Assembly (NCBI GenBank): GCA_025024175.1
Contig: QCXZ01000137.1
Span: 78,616,680 to 78,680,679, forward strand
Source of the DNA: Rhyzopertha dominica
Lineage: Eukaryota; Arthropoda; Insecta; Coleoptera; Bostrichidae
Reading direction: 5' to 3'
DNA: 64,000 bases
Below are positions 34,960-47,800 of the stretch, piece by piece (the stretch's first letter is position 1; every line of letters begins with the position of its first letter). Position numbers and translations under genes: made by a program. The notes beneath the pieces were generated by a model. The model saw nothing but the letters and a program-made list of their open reading frames with translations. It was not told the origin of the DNA and did no database searches.

Positions 34960-37900
34960 TTACATGTGCTCTGGATGATTTCTTATGCAATTAATCATTT
35001 CAGCCGGCTTCAGCTGACCCGAACAAATCCTGTGAATAGCTGTAAATAGGGGGAACCTGAAAGGGAAATAATAGCAAGTAGTTTTTGAAGTCGCTATTAC
35101 AAATAAGTACAACGATAGTTTTAACCAGATCAGTGTGCTTATATGGCAAAATTCTGAAATAAACATTAGGAGAACTGTGTGAAAAGTGTAAAAACAATAG
35201 ATCTCTTGTTAAAACGGGAGATCTGACAATGCTGTCGGAAAGAGTGGGAGAAACGAATTGTCAATGGCTAGCTGGGTAAAATCAGTGTTGCCAAATTAAA
35301 TTTTTTATGCCAAATAGCTTGTTATGTACAGGGTGGTTCAGCTCTATCATTCTCATCCAATTGAACTTTTAGAAAAAAATGTTTCAAATATAAGTGGTGC
35401 AACCAAGAAGTAATCTATAATGTGATATATCTCCTTTATACAGCGTTACCAGTACTGAACCAAACCTGCATTTTATTAATAGAACCACCCACTTTTAATG
35501 TCTGATCTTGATTACACATTAAATTCTACGTAAAAAATTATAAAGATACATATGCTCTAAAATTAAATTACGTATGGGTGGTCCAGTTATTGACGACTTT
35601 ATATGAAGTTTCAAATAAAAGTGCTAAAAACCAATAAACTATAAATTCAACACCATTAGATTTACTAACGGAAGAACTGCTGCACTGCACTATACCATTC
35701 AATCAACTCACCTCTCCTCCATGTTCTTGTTCCTCAACATATGATTCACCTCCTCAGCTGTATGTGGACCCTGCAGTTTTTGTCCATTTAACATCTCGTC
35801 CTCCAATTCTTTTATGGATTTTCCCGTCTTGACAAAGGCCTCACTGACCCTACGATTTCGTCCACCGTAACAGGTCGTGATCAAATCGGCTATACCGCAG
35901 CTTTCGAAGAATGTGGATAGCTTGCTTCCGGGATAGAAGACATCCACAAATTTGATCATCTCCATCAGGCCCAGCCTGATGACGGCGGCCTTTGTGTTGT
36001 CACCCAAGCCCAAGCCATCGACAAATCCTGCGCCGCATGCTACGATGTTCTGAAAAAAATATGATACATGTATTTTAAAACCCCAATTAAAAAAAAAAGA
36101 CTATTGGGAAACGAACTAGTTAAGTGAAAGTAAGAATTAGGATGGCAATGCCATCTGTCAGCATTACACTGACATGATGACAAAGCCACCTAGCTGCCTT
36201 AACGGGAACTACTTCCTAAAGGAAGTTACCTGTAGCCTGACAAATTGGCATGCAACTGCATACTTCAATTTGACAGCAGGCCCCCACGGCACTTTTTGCT
36301 TTCATCATACCATTGCTTTGGTATATAAGCAAAACCAGTTCTATGCCGTGTTGTCTACACTAGACCTAAACTGCACTGATGAGCTGTAATGACAGCGAAA
36401 TAGTACTATCTGCAGTTGGTTGAGGTGTAGACAGCACAGTATAGGCATGCATTTTAGTTAAGTGAAGATGGTTTTTTTAAGGGATAATCGGCAACAGTGC
36501 ATATAAAGGTTTTATATCATTATATTGTACTACAGAAAAGATTATTTGTTCAAAAGTGCAAAAAGTTTATTGCCATAAGTAACTAAAAATTATTTATAAG
36601 CTCCATAATTATTATATCCAGGTAAGTAATGACGAAATGAGTATAAAGTCAAAGGATAATATCGGGATTACCAGCAAGTTAATGCAGATTTTTTTAAAAA
36701 TTCAAAAGTAGGTATATTAATTTAATTAGAAATAACTACTAGTCTTTAATAAAGGCCGAATTATGGTGTACTAATCTACTAACTGCAGGATTTCTCCCTT
36801 GTAAAACCACTAAGCATCTTCTTCAAGAAAGTTATCTAAGGGATTTTTGACTAATGCCAAATAATTTTGTAGGGACAAATTAAATAAGATTGCTGAAATA
36901 AAATATTTCAGCCAAATTTAAGAGGTTTTCTGCAACAATGTCCTTTTAATTAGCTATTTCTGTACATTTCTGTTAATTTGAGAACTGTCTGCACTGATTG
37001 ACCAGAAGAAGAATCTATCTATCTCTTCTTTAAAAAAGTACATACATTTCTAGAGACTCTGCAGCACTTTTTTTAAAGGGGCACTACCTAAAATCACTTT
37101 CGACAGCTACTTACATCATTAAATATATGTGACAATTGTATGTTTTGACGTGTGTTAGTATCCAATTTTTTGCTCACAGATAATTTTGCAGCCAACCCAA
37201 TAACATTTCCAACCTAAAGAATTTTATGCCAGAGGCACTTTCAGAATATCTCACCATTTTTGGTACCAATATACAAGAAGATTATGAAACTTACTGCAAA
37301 ATATTATTTTTCTGAATTAGTCAAAGCCCACAATTAAGAGTGAAGATTAATTTAAAATGTATTTCTCCAAATAATCTCCCTTTTATATATCAAAATCATA
37401 TGATTGAAAAATTTGAAACAATTTACCTGTTGCAAAGCCAAGAAAGAATGAGTTGTGGAGTAGAAAATTGGTAGAACAGTTTCACACCAATTAAAACAAA
37501 AGTCCTCAAACAAAATTTAAATGATCTACTGCAAAGGCGTGGTGACTATTTTTACGAAGGAATCAGACTTAATGCTACTCATACTGATACCGTTGATATG
37601 TCTACATAAGAAACAACACTTTTGCCACTCTACACAGATTTACTTAAACAAAATTCTGATATTTACATTCAAATTAGAAACCCTTCGGCTTCATGGAGGC
37701 AACTAATTCAAAGCAAACAATAAATAAATAAACTTTCCTGAGGAACCTGAGTTCAAAACCAGTCTAATGGCCTTTAATTTATCTGCAACACAGAATTTAG
37801 GTTCAATCCTACTAACTTATCAAGGTTAAAAGTAGGTAATCGAGATTACCACTGATAAATGGTGTTTTTGCACCTAAAGTTCATCTTTCATCACAATAAA

Positions 37901-40319
37901 CTGTACTATTTATCAACTTGAACTCTATTCCAACTATTGACCACATTTTTTAAATCATCTATTATAATTATTAGGTATGAGTTATCTTTTGCAAACAGGT
38001 GATCTGACTTGCTATTTCTAGTAATATTTAAACCCAGGGATTGTCTATAACAAATGTCAAAATAATTGAATAAACAATGTTAAGTATGAGATAAATTGGG
38101 CTGATAAGCGGTAATGAAGCAGGATATTAACATTATGGGCCATGACTAATAGCTGCATTTAACAATTATTGCTTAACTGGTTAGATTTTGTTATCAATGC
38201 ATAGTTCTTTGTGCAGCGTCTTAACAGACCCCAGTAAACTGGGTCAGTTCAAAAATGCAGTTAAACCAACATCCTGGTTAACTCACAGTTGCCACTAATG
38301 CTACTACAACAACCGCTGGTTAACTATAATTTTACCATGATTCTAACTGTGCTTTGTACAGTATTTTAAAGTATTTGCTGCTATAGCAATAATAAGTTGT
38401 TATAAAACATCTATACTGCCACCACCTGTTTACATAACTTGTAACTTAATTAAATTATTAAAGTAGTATTTTCACTGCAAAGATGCAAGTTACAATTCAA
38501 TCACTTTTCAAGGTAAGGAATAATGAGTCTGTAAAGAGCTGAGTATACCTAGTGAAAAACAAATTCCAAAGTCCACATAATTTCCCTCAAACATTTGCAA
38601 TAGAACCATAAATNATATCTAGTTAATAAATTTTTAATCANATGACCTGGTAATGAACACATAAATAATTCTGTGATAAAATTATAATGGAACCTTAAGA
38701 ATTTGATGTTACCTTTAGTGCCCCACAGACTTCAACGGCATCCTCGTCATCCACAACAACCACTCTAAAGTTATCAGTCTGGATGATGTCCCTGAGAAGT
38801 GGTGCAATCCTGAGATCACGACATCCTATTGTTGTCTCACAGAACTGTCCGTCTGCGACTTCTCCAGCCAAATTTGCACCCATCAGCACCGCACATTGTA
38901 TCTTTAGGTGCCTGGTTATGATGTGCGAGATTAAGTCAATACCACCGCCGTCAGCCACATCAAAACCCTAGAACATTAATTATAACAATCATTCCAGAAC
39001 AAAATTTTATTATGTGTTTTACTATCCTATGCTGGATAAATAAAGTTTTCTTTGCCGCTTTGCTCAGAATGAAAGTATTGCTTTTACCACAAATTCAAAA
39101 AAGGCGCCAAAACAGATGTCAATGGGTCATGAACATTTGAACTACTGTAGCTATTATACCGTTAAATTGGAACTACTATTTATACATCCACTTTAAAACG
39201 ATTATTCTACATTTGCATCAATAATCAACAAATATTTTAAAATAAAAGTTAAAAAGATTCAGTGCAATGTGTTTTGTACAGACAGTTTCACCAAAACAAC
39301 ATTTGCATTGAATGCTAGTCTTATCAACATTTACTTAATTCTGTTGCACAAGTAACAATCAACCTGCCAACATCATAAATTAAAATAGAGTGGAGAGTGA
39401 CCATGAACAGGTGATCCAAAGGTGAGATTAAAATGTTTATCAAGCAGTTGAATAAACTCACCTTTATCAAAGACAGAGCCACTGCTGTAGGTTTTATTTT
39501 TCCCAACAGGGTGGAACATAATGTACGGATGAACTGATGTGGCACAACAAATATTAAAACATCTGCATCCTTTGCAGCCTCTTCAACATCAGGTATCGCA
39601 ACCTTGAGAGAGAAAAAACAACAGGCTAATTAATACGAACTTTGTAATCAGGTTCAAATGTTTCTTTTCGTAAACAAGCTAAAGTTCAAGTTCAATGGTG
39701 CATAACTTTCAAATGTCAACACACCACAACAGCAGCGTAACAATACAAGTTGATCCAATTTTCTAACACACTGGCAAGCTTCCAGATATGAAAACACATT
39801 AAACTAAAAATACAAAGGTCACGCTTTGCAACTTCCATAGTTGGTAGTAAAATTTTCCCTTACATTTTCCAGAAATTGCATTGTTACATAACTTCTGTCA
39901 TAAAGTTACAATGCTGTATTAGTTAGTCCTTTTCTGTAATGTTAACTTACCACATTTTCTGGTAATTTATGCCCTGGTAAATATTTCACATTTTCATGAG
40001 TTTCATTGATTATTTCTGTTAATTTTTTGCCATTTATGATTTCTTCATACACATACATGGTAACATGTTCATCGATATGAGGGTGCTGTTTGGCATTTTG
40101 TCCCACTATTTTAGCGATGGCAGACCCCCTTGAAGAAAATTATTTATTAGGTTACAGCAAGTGTATCATTTCACTGAAACGAGCAGGTTATGTGAGTACA
40201 AGCAAATAGAGATAAAAAGAATCGATTTTTAATGAGCAAGGCACAGGCTTCTTAATTTTAACGTTTATTTACCAATTGCCACTACCCACGATGCAAACGC
40301 GTTTCGGTTTTCCAGGCAT
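34960..40319 (-). CDS. Gpdh1: Glycerol-3-phosphate dehydrogenase [NAD+]
   Basis: Interconverts dihydroxyacetone phosphate and glycerol-3-phosphate with NADH: the cytosolic arm of the glycerophosphate shuttle, important in flight muscle. Six exons: 40319-40273, 40128-39951, 39602-39462, 38967-38713, 36049-35712 and 35056-34960, all GT-AG and phase-consistent, giving 351 aa, the usual length. GSGNWG at 12-17 is the Rossmann NAD site. LSLIK (Lys122) and [13 protein letters not shown] (Lys207) carry the catalytic lysines. The substrate-binding block [11 protein letters not shown] and the ending NHPEHM are conserved. The final TAA overlaps a GTAAGT donor (CACAT|GTAAGT at 34963), which opens an alternative 3' exon. 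An in-frame upstream ATG allows an N-terminal extension. A hammerhead ribozyme lies antisense in the fourth intron. Confidence 0.97.
36341..36444 (+). ncRNA. Hammerhead ribozyme (type I, minimal stem III)
   Basis: All core elements are in order. CUGAUGA is at 36376-36382. Stem II is GCTGT-AATG-ACAGC (36383-36396). GAAA is at 36397-36400. Stem III is only A-U plus TAG/CTA with a 2-nt loop (36400-36409). The cleavage triplet is AUC, with the cut after C36410. Stem I pairs AACTGCA (36369-36375) with TGCAGTT (36411-36417). After an internal loop it pairs GTCTACAC (36353-36360) with GTGTAGAC (36425-36432), and further out CTAT with ATAG. Extended stem I with an internal loop and a tiny stem III is the form known in Penelope-like and satellite hammerheads of animals. 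It lies in a Gpdh intron on the opposite strand. Confidence 0.85.
36450..38712. other. Gpdh intron 4, rest
   Basis: No further gene or transposon was recognised in the remainder of this intron (two N bases at 38,614 and 38,641). The 210 bp before the ribozyme (36130-36340) may belong to the same mobile unit, but no ends were found. Confidence 0.4.
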
Positions 40320-40502
40320 TTCACTAAAATTTTGAAACGATTTCTTACAAACACTACTGCCACAACCTTTTACTGCAAACGCACCTACTTTAACTAAAGG
40401 CAACGTCGCAGTTGGCCACTGATTGATAGTGAACAGAGAGAACCGCCGTTTTGATATTAAAAGCCTACCAATCCCAAGGGGCTTAGCTAACGAGCCAATC
40501 AT
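40320..40502 (-). CDS. Gpdh1: Optional N-terminal extension of Gpdh (mitochondrial-like)
   Basis: Sixty-one codons from an upstream ATG (40502) run without a stop into the usual GPDH start [11 protein letters not shown]. The peptide (MIGSLAKPLGIGRLLISKRR, then further basic and hydroxylated residues) has about nine Lys/Arg and no acidic residue before its last position, SE. That composition is typical of a mitochondrial presequence. The upstream ATG has C at -3 (weak context) and the normal ATG has G at -3, so leaky scanning could give both forms. Alternatively the stretch is an open 5' UTR by chance. Transcription start is unknown. Confidence 0.45.
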
Positions 40503-42203
40503 ATGGAAGGACCGTGCAAAGGTCGCCAAAGTTTCTTATCGGGTGATTTGATGACCCGCAGACCTACGAGCCGAAACGTAGGCAAGTTGTACAACCAGAC
40601 TGCTCATTGCTACCCACAATTGACCTTGGAACTACGTTTATTCTCTTCCGCTCTCTACGGAATTCCAAAAATACTTTCCCCGCACGCTACAAATTTTCCA
40701 AAGCCAAAAATATTACAGACTCTGGCAGTTGTAGTAGTCCAATTGTAGAGAAATTCGGAACCACCATTTGTATAAAACATGATCAAGAATGGAAGATTTG
40801 CTATAATTGTGTAATTGATAAAGTTTTAATAAAAAAAATTGTGTCCTGCAACCTTTGATAGCATAGCTATTACAAAAACTAAGTAAAGGAATATTACAAG
40901 AGTATCGATATCAACCTCGAATATATTCCATTTACCTATTATAATGTAATAGGTAGTCAGCAAACGTGCGAATATGTAAAATATCTGTACAGTTAGGTAC
41001 CTACATACCTAGAAATAACATTGCACAATCGGTACTTGCAATTAATTTTTAAAATAGCTTTAAGATGAGAATAACAATAATCAAAATAACGTGCATAACT
41101 ACCTCTATACTAGCAGTACATTAATCAACTATAAAACCGCAAACTTAAATTAAGTATTATGCTAGGTAATATAAATTCGCTGGTCTATTTTTGCGGCGAT
41201 CTCTTAACAAAAAGTATTATTAACACAGACTTCATCATTTGCACATCACGTGAATTTATGTAACGTTTTTTTGAATGTGCTTTTGGCGTTGAGCATGNCA
41301 CAGTAATAGCAGACAAGCAGGTGCACGTTAGTTTTACCCTTGATTATAATATTATCGGAGTAATAAATTCAATGGTTTTACGAATCTATTATTACGTGTA
41401 CAGTAGTATTCATTAATCTAATATGGTCTCTTTTTTACACCTTATGGCGTCATTACATGGATCTCGTGCGGATTTATCACTTACCTACTATTCAGTTTCT
41501 GTCTGCATGCTAAACTAATATTAGAATTAGAGCCACGTGCTCGCTACCCACATGGGTACCACATTTTTTTAATTCTTTGGGAATAAACGAACATTAGTAA
41601 AATTTTTGAATGTAACAACATAATCAATTTGAAAATGTTCTTACAAAATAAGGGGTAAATGAAAAGTCAACCTGATATCGAATTTGACACCTCGTTGAAT
41701 TTATTGTAGAATTACAGTATAGAATTTTAAAAATAAAAGGTAGGTATGGTTTTACTATTTTACGTCCAAGATATTTTTGCAATTACTTAGCTACTTAAGG
41801 TGTAAGTAGGTACCTAAGATACCTATATGCAAACCAGAACTTGATAATTCTTCTAATTCAAGCTGCTGTGCATTAAGAGCATATATAATCAAGATATGTT
41901 TCATTTTTTACCTATATATTTTCATTTACATAATAAAAGCGATTATTTGTGGACTAAATCTTTTAATATCAATGTATAACAACCCAACACCAATAAGAAA
42001 AACAATCACGTTGCTATTTTTATAGTTTTGTAATTTTTCTTCCTTATTAGAACATTGTTCACAATTCAGTGCTCAAAATATGACAACACCGCCTTTATTA
42101 AATTGACAAGTGACAACTTGCATGCGCATGACATTTGATAACCTTTAAATTTTTGAGGTTAAAACGTTTTACAAACAAGAAAGTCTTCTTCTTTTCTAAT
42201 TAA
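40503..42203. other. Intergenic region between divergent Gpdh and TMA16
   Basis: Contains both promoters in principle. No TATA box or initiator can be assigned with confidence. The short ORFs at 40503-40858 have no recognisable content. Sequence just before the TMA16 ATG is a pyrimidine run (42184-42197). Confidence 0.4.
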
Positions 42204-42933
42204 ATGGTAAGGAGTACGTAAATTACAGTGTCATTCGTAATAATATAACATCAATTTATTGATAGGCGAAATTACGAGAGTTGGCACAATGCAAACACCC
42301 AAACAGTCGAAAAACGCTTGCTCTAACGAAGAAAGTAAAGAAGTAAGATAATGTAGTTGTTAAAATATACGTAAACATTTCTTTGCTTGTATTTAGGGAA
42401 GCCTCAAAGAAAAAACAAAAGCTGACACACAGCATAAAGCAAAACTTACTAGGCGAGAAGATTATTTGGTTTAGAGATAACCTTCCACAAACCGTAGAAG
42501 TGTGTACTGCAGTTGAAGTAGAAAATTTAATCACCAGGTACCACATTAACACTTATATCCCAGTTTGAGTTTAATTAGTTAATTACAGATATTTAGAAAG
42601 GTTCAATGAAGAACTAAAACAAATTCAGCTTAAACATTCTATTGGCAATCGCAAGAATCGTCAGCATGCCAGTAGGGAAGACATAATTAATATGACAATA
42701 AAAAGAGAAATGGAGGAATTTAGTACTTGTGGTTTAGGTAAATCCATAAAGCACTTTGTTTTAAATAGGCCGTTGAAATTTGTGTATTGTTTCTAGAAGT
42801 TCCGGATATACTTGATCTTGAACAAATTAAGCTTCTGAGAGCTTGGAATGGTGACCTCAGATATTTACCGAACTTCAGGCTTCAAAGAATAAGTAAAAAG
42901 AAATTGGAACAGCTAAAGACAAAACAAGGATAG
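42204..42933 (+). CDS. TMA16: TMA16 homologue, ribosome-associated protein
   Basis: Small protein of 168 aa that in yeast and human associates with pre-60S ribosomes. Five coding exons: 42204-42206 (ATG only), 42266-42342, 42397-42537, 42589-42737 and 42797-42933, with introns of 59, 54, 51 and 59 nt, all GT-AG. The conserved blocks match the human protein as I remember it: KHPNSRK, NLLGEKIIWFRDNL, RYLERFNEELKQIQLKHSIG, RQHASREDIINMT and GLEVPDILDL, then LPNFRLQRI. The lone-ATG exon was chosen because the frame upstream of exon 2 meets a stop in the intron, whereas ATG|GTAAGG joined to TAG|GCGAAA gives an in-phase start. The alternative in-exon ATG at 42289 is out of frame. Poly(A) signal at 42976. 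Confidence 0.92.
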
Positions 42934-42975
42934 TAGTGGCTATATAAAACATTTTGTAATTAATTACATTTTAAC

Positions 42976-42981
42976 AATAAA
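42976..42981 (+). terminator. TMA16 poly(A) signal
   Basis: AATAAA 43 bp after the TMA16 stop codon. Confidence 0.6.
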
Positions 42982-42999
42982 AGAAATTAACTAATTCTT

Positions 43000-44608
43000 T
43001 TTATTGATGGGTTGAATAACATTCGACTCTTTTTTATTAATAACGATTTTTTGGGTGATATAACTAGCCTTGCAATTTGTAACCTTGGGATTGAAAAATA
43101 CAACTGTATACCTACATAATAGTTTTGAATAACTAAAATGTGTTCTACTGTAAAAAGAGTATGCAACTATCAGGCAGAAAAATTTAGCTTTAGGAAGTTG
43201 TATTAATAAATACAGGTAATACCTAAGACTGTACATTAAAAATAATGAATTTCACAACAACAAAGACATGAAGTGTCGACCTGAAGTATTATAACTGCGA
43301 ATAGTGAAAAACATTGTAAAATACATTACCTTATGTGCCTAACGCAACCGTCAAACTTTATTAACTCTTTCAATCAATTCTGATTTGAACAGATTAGAAA
43401 AACTAATATCACTTTGAATTGTGCAACATGTGTAGGTTCTTCAATTGTGGTACCACTACAGAAATTTGGTACCCCTACTAAACCTGTTAGATTCCTTTCC
43501 ACTAGATATCACCAATATAAATGCATTTATGATAAAAATATTTGCAACCTACAAACTTACCCCACTTCTCCTTATGCAAAACATATGTTCGCAGCTGAAA
43601 TATTTATTTTTGTTCCTTTGTAAGAGCATTGTAAAATAAGATTTCACCATAATATTTAAACCATTTATTTTTACGAATTGCATTTTTTCATTACCATAAA
43701 CAGTCAAGATGTTTTTGAGTAAATCACTGCAGAAAAAAATGAAATGAAAAGAGCGAGTCCTTAATAAATTTTTTTTAAATCACACACTTTCTCCAATGGA
43801 AATTTCCGCCTGCAAAGTCTTCACTGCTTCAGATTTACACCAGAGTCCAACCAAGTAACCAAGTATGTAGTCCACAAGTAAATATGAATTAGTGCAGTCT
43901 CTTAATCCGCTCACTTGATACATTTAATATTACACAATTATGCTTCCATGCTACCGCAAACTAACACAGCTAAAATGGCTAACTTACAAAAAGAACATGG
44001 GAAGGGGTCGCCTTGATGTACATGATGCAGTTTGGTGAACGAATAGATGCTAAACACATTTTCCCCTTAACACGCACACTGAAGGGGTTTTACAGGTGCC
44101 GTTTCATGCAAGTTTTTGGGCAGTAATTTGCATGTGGTTCCATGACGGCAACCACAGAAAACAATTTTCAATTCAAGCTATCGCTTATGTTCTATACAGT
44201 ATAATTTTCGCAAGATATGCAGAAAAAACCAGTAAGAATAGCTTGAATAGTGAAGAACATGATTATATGAATTTCTGGCAGACTGCTTCCAATAACCTAA
44301 AGTAGAGGATAATAAAAAAATTCTTGACACATCCATGTTTCAATATCGTTCTAACTCGTTCACGTGATTTTGATTTTGAACCATATATACATTTAATACT
44401 TCAAACGCGCATTTTTTTATTACCCTCGTACAGTAACAGGACTTACAAGTGTCAATAGTAGTACACAAGATTTTGCTTAGATATTTTACACAATCATATT
44501 TTTCATGATGGTTACATGGCGAAGTAATTTTGAACACGATCCATAAGTTTCAGCGTAACAGTTCTAATATTAAATTTCTGTCTTTAATTACAAATTATGC
44601 TTAAATTA
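43000..44608. other. Between TMA16 and PRRC2 3' ends
   Basis: The two genes converge here. ORFs around 43,414-43,640 and 44,096-44,305 carry no recognisable domain. Nothing else was seen. Confidence 0.4.
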
Positions 44609-44614
44609 TTTATT
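44609..44614 (-). terminator. Candidate PRRC2 poly(A) signal
   Basis: AATAAA on the minus strand (TTTATT on plus), about 200 bp after the PRRC2 stop codon. Others lie further downstream, so the 3' UTR may be longer. Confidence 0.45.
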
Positions 44615-44811
44615 GGCAGCATAAACCTATTAGCACCAAAACATTTTACATTTACAGGTAAATAAACAGCATTAACTCCATGAAACGCAAAGGTCAACTG
44701 CTCCACTACGTACAAACTGTGTGCAGGCAAATACAAATTAAAACGTAGATATGATGATAACTAGTTCTTACGCTTACAAATACATTAGTTTTTTTACACA
44801 TACGATGAAAA

Positions 44812-47800
44812 TTAATCCTTCATGGCGATAGCTTCTTCTTTAACGATATTCTCCTTCGATATCTCCTGCGTTTGATTAACGATGGCAGTCGAAACGCTAC
44901 TGATGCTGGTTTTGGTCTGAATACTTGTCGAAGTGGCAATGGTAGAGGTCACTGTGGTGGGGGAACTGCTACCCACCAACTTGACATCGTCGTTTTTCTC
45001 ATTCTGCGTCAGGTTAGTGCCTGAGAAGCCATCAAGCATCAGCCTTTGTTGGGCGAAAGAAATTGTATACGTACCTTGTGCAGTGTAGTACTGTCTCGTA
45101 GGCGCCTTGTTGGAGGCGGTGTTATTTGAACGGTGCTTCTGATTATTGGATGACCCAGTGTTCTGCATTGATCCCAGAGCAGGTGAGAAATTCACTGGTC
45201 TCTGAATGGGGGTGTTATAGCGTTGAGTCTGTTAATTAACACAACAAACAAATATGATCAAAATGAAATACACCGATACATGGATACGTTCTTATTACGA
45301 AGAGCACTGCTAAAATTCACGGATTCAAGCACTCCTAGGATTGCCGGCATTCCACAATAAATTTTCATATTCTTAAATTCCCACAGAAGATGGAACATTT
45401 TCAAAATATTCCATTCTAGTAGCGCCATCTATTGATGAGCACAGGCAATGAATAGATACATCCTTCACTAACATTTGATTTAGAAGTTGAGATATCTCGT
45501 TCAAAATGATAGTGTGTTTATGGCAGTGGCAATACCGTAAAAAAGGAAAATGACGTTCGAAGCTAATCACTGAATTTTTTTAAAATGGAATTTTAACAAT
45601 GAACCACTTGCCTGTTTTAACTCCATGCAATTTCTTCTCATTCTCTAAACTACTTTTGCTGACGAAGGGAAAACGATATACTGTCAAATATTATCTAAAA
45701 GATGTCAACAGACACAATTCAAGGCAAATGATAAATATGACCTAAAAACGTCATTCGACATGATAACTGATCAAAAGTTATTATTTCGATTAAAATGAAG
45801 GACATTTGCTAAAATAATGAGTTTCTGTTTTTATTTTGTATTGACAGTTCGATTTAAAACTGAGTAGTTTCGTCTCAACAGAACTTAAAAAGTAACAATT
45901 ATGTCAAAAATTAAAATTTTGAATCGTAATTTTCAAGTGAAGACATTTTTTAAACAATTTTCGATATATAATAATGTGCGAAAAACTTAGTTCGGTATTT
46001 GGGAATAAAGCACCATCCAAAACTATGGTTAACAAATGGTTCGCAGAATTCAAGCGTGAAAACCGACATTTGATAATGATCTTCAGTGATTGACCGATTG
46101 GAACAGTAAAGCGATTTAGTTAGTATAATTTGTTTTATTTCAAATTTTCTGTGAACTTTAGCAGTGCTCTTCATATTAGGCATTTAGTATGGTTAAACAC
46201 TATTCATTATAAAAATGTTACTGAAGTGTTTTAATGAAAAATTAATTGTAATATTCACTGATTGTTGATATTTTTATAATGAATGCTTCAGCATTCATTT
46301 TACTTTGTATTCTAAATGCTAAAGGGACTTTGATTCAATGTTTTATTTTGACATAAAATACCACGTTCCAATTAAAAATGAATTTTGTTAAGCACATCTA
46401 CGATAAGAAGAAATAAAATTGAAATCACAAAAAATATGTTACAATATTATTTTTATTTTTCTCTTTAACCAAACTGAGCACTTCACCCTTCAAGACAATA
46501 AAAAAAGTCTTAGGTAAGCTTATATTTGGTGTCATGCTTCTTATGGAAATAGGGAACTTACCTGTCCACCTTGCTGATTCGCAACTCCCTGATAGAAGTT
46601 GTATTTCTGTGAGTTTGGACTTGGCTGGGGTGGAGGTTGCTTGCAATTTTGACGGGACTTTGGAGACGGTATCTGAGGAGCTATCGACAAAAAAAGCTCT
46701 TACTATTTTATATGTGAAGCAGTGTGTAGTTCTAACGACATTTAGCTATTTTTTGCTTGTAAAATATTAAAACTGGCTTTAAATTATTTTGGGTAATTGG
46801 CATTTTTGTTCTGTAAAACTAGCAAAAAAAGAACAAAATATATTGCAGTCCTTTAATAGTAAAACACTTATAAAAGGCAGTATACTGTATTCTCTTAAGC
46901 ACTATAAATGATTTAAATAACAATATTGAACAAGCTTTTCAACAACACACACATTCATAAACATTTCTGCAAGTTTCTGTTCGTTTTAGACCAAATATGA
47001 AATGAAGACAGCTCTTCTGAAGGTCTTTTTGACTACACTAAAGCAAACTACGGTTTCCATTAAAAAAATGAAGTTTATGTTACTTACATCTCTAAAATGT
47101 GACCCCTTAAAAAAATTCTGAGTAAGCCACTGGATTGAAAATAAAAATATCTGTCAAAAATATCCTCGCAGGTTTTTGTATCTAAGTTCGTAAGCAAAAT
47201 GTTGAGGATTGAAGAAATGTAAAGTTTTTCAAAAGTTGGTTAGGGCTTTAACAAAACAAATGGCGATATCAAAATAGTTATGGTACAGGTCAACTCGTAA
47301 CGAAAAAGTAAGACAGTAATGTTGAAACCGCAACCCTCTAGCTTTGATAGTTACCAACCTTACAATTTTAACGAAAATGGAACATACTGTAATACAGGTT
47401 GTTTGATTAAACCAATTTAATTATTTTTGCAACCAGTCCCTAATATGTGTGAGGGAGGAACAAAAATAATTTTAATTTGTCAAGTACGTCCTGCCTTATA
47501 CACAATTTCAAAAAAATAATTGGGTATTTGCCATGTATTTATAGGTATTAATAGGTAGCATCTAATCCACAAAACAGCTGTGACAGCTTCCAAATTATAA
47601 AAAATGGATCGTAAGGTGTATTTTTAATATTAAAAATATGAATATTTAAAGGGACCGCCAAAACATGAACATACTGGCCGTGACGTCAGGTGTCTTGTAA
47701 ATGGCCGCTTGTTTACATCTGGGGTCAGCGCGTTATGTGTCAGCCTCAGCCCGTCAATTTATCAGTTTGTTGTTTGCGTTCATTTTGTGACAAGCGAATT

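Noticed and set aside
42289..42360. ATG at 42289 as the TMA16 start
   Set aside because: Its frame reads QTPKQSKNACSNEE and stops; the conserved KHPNSRK block is in another frame that needs the ATG-only exon.
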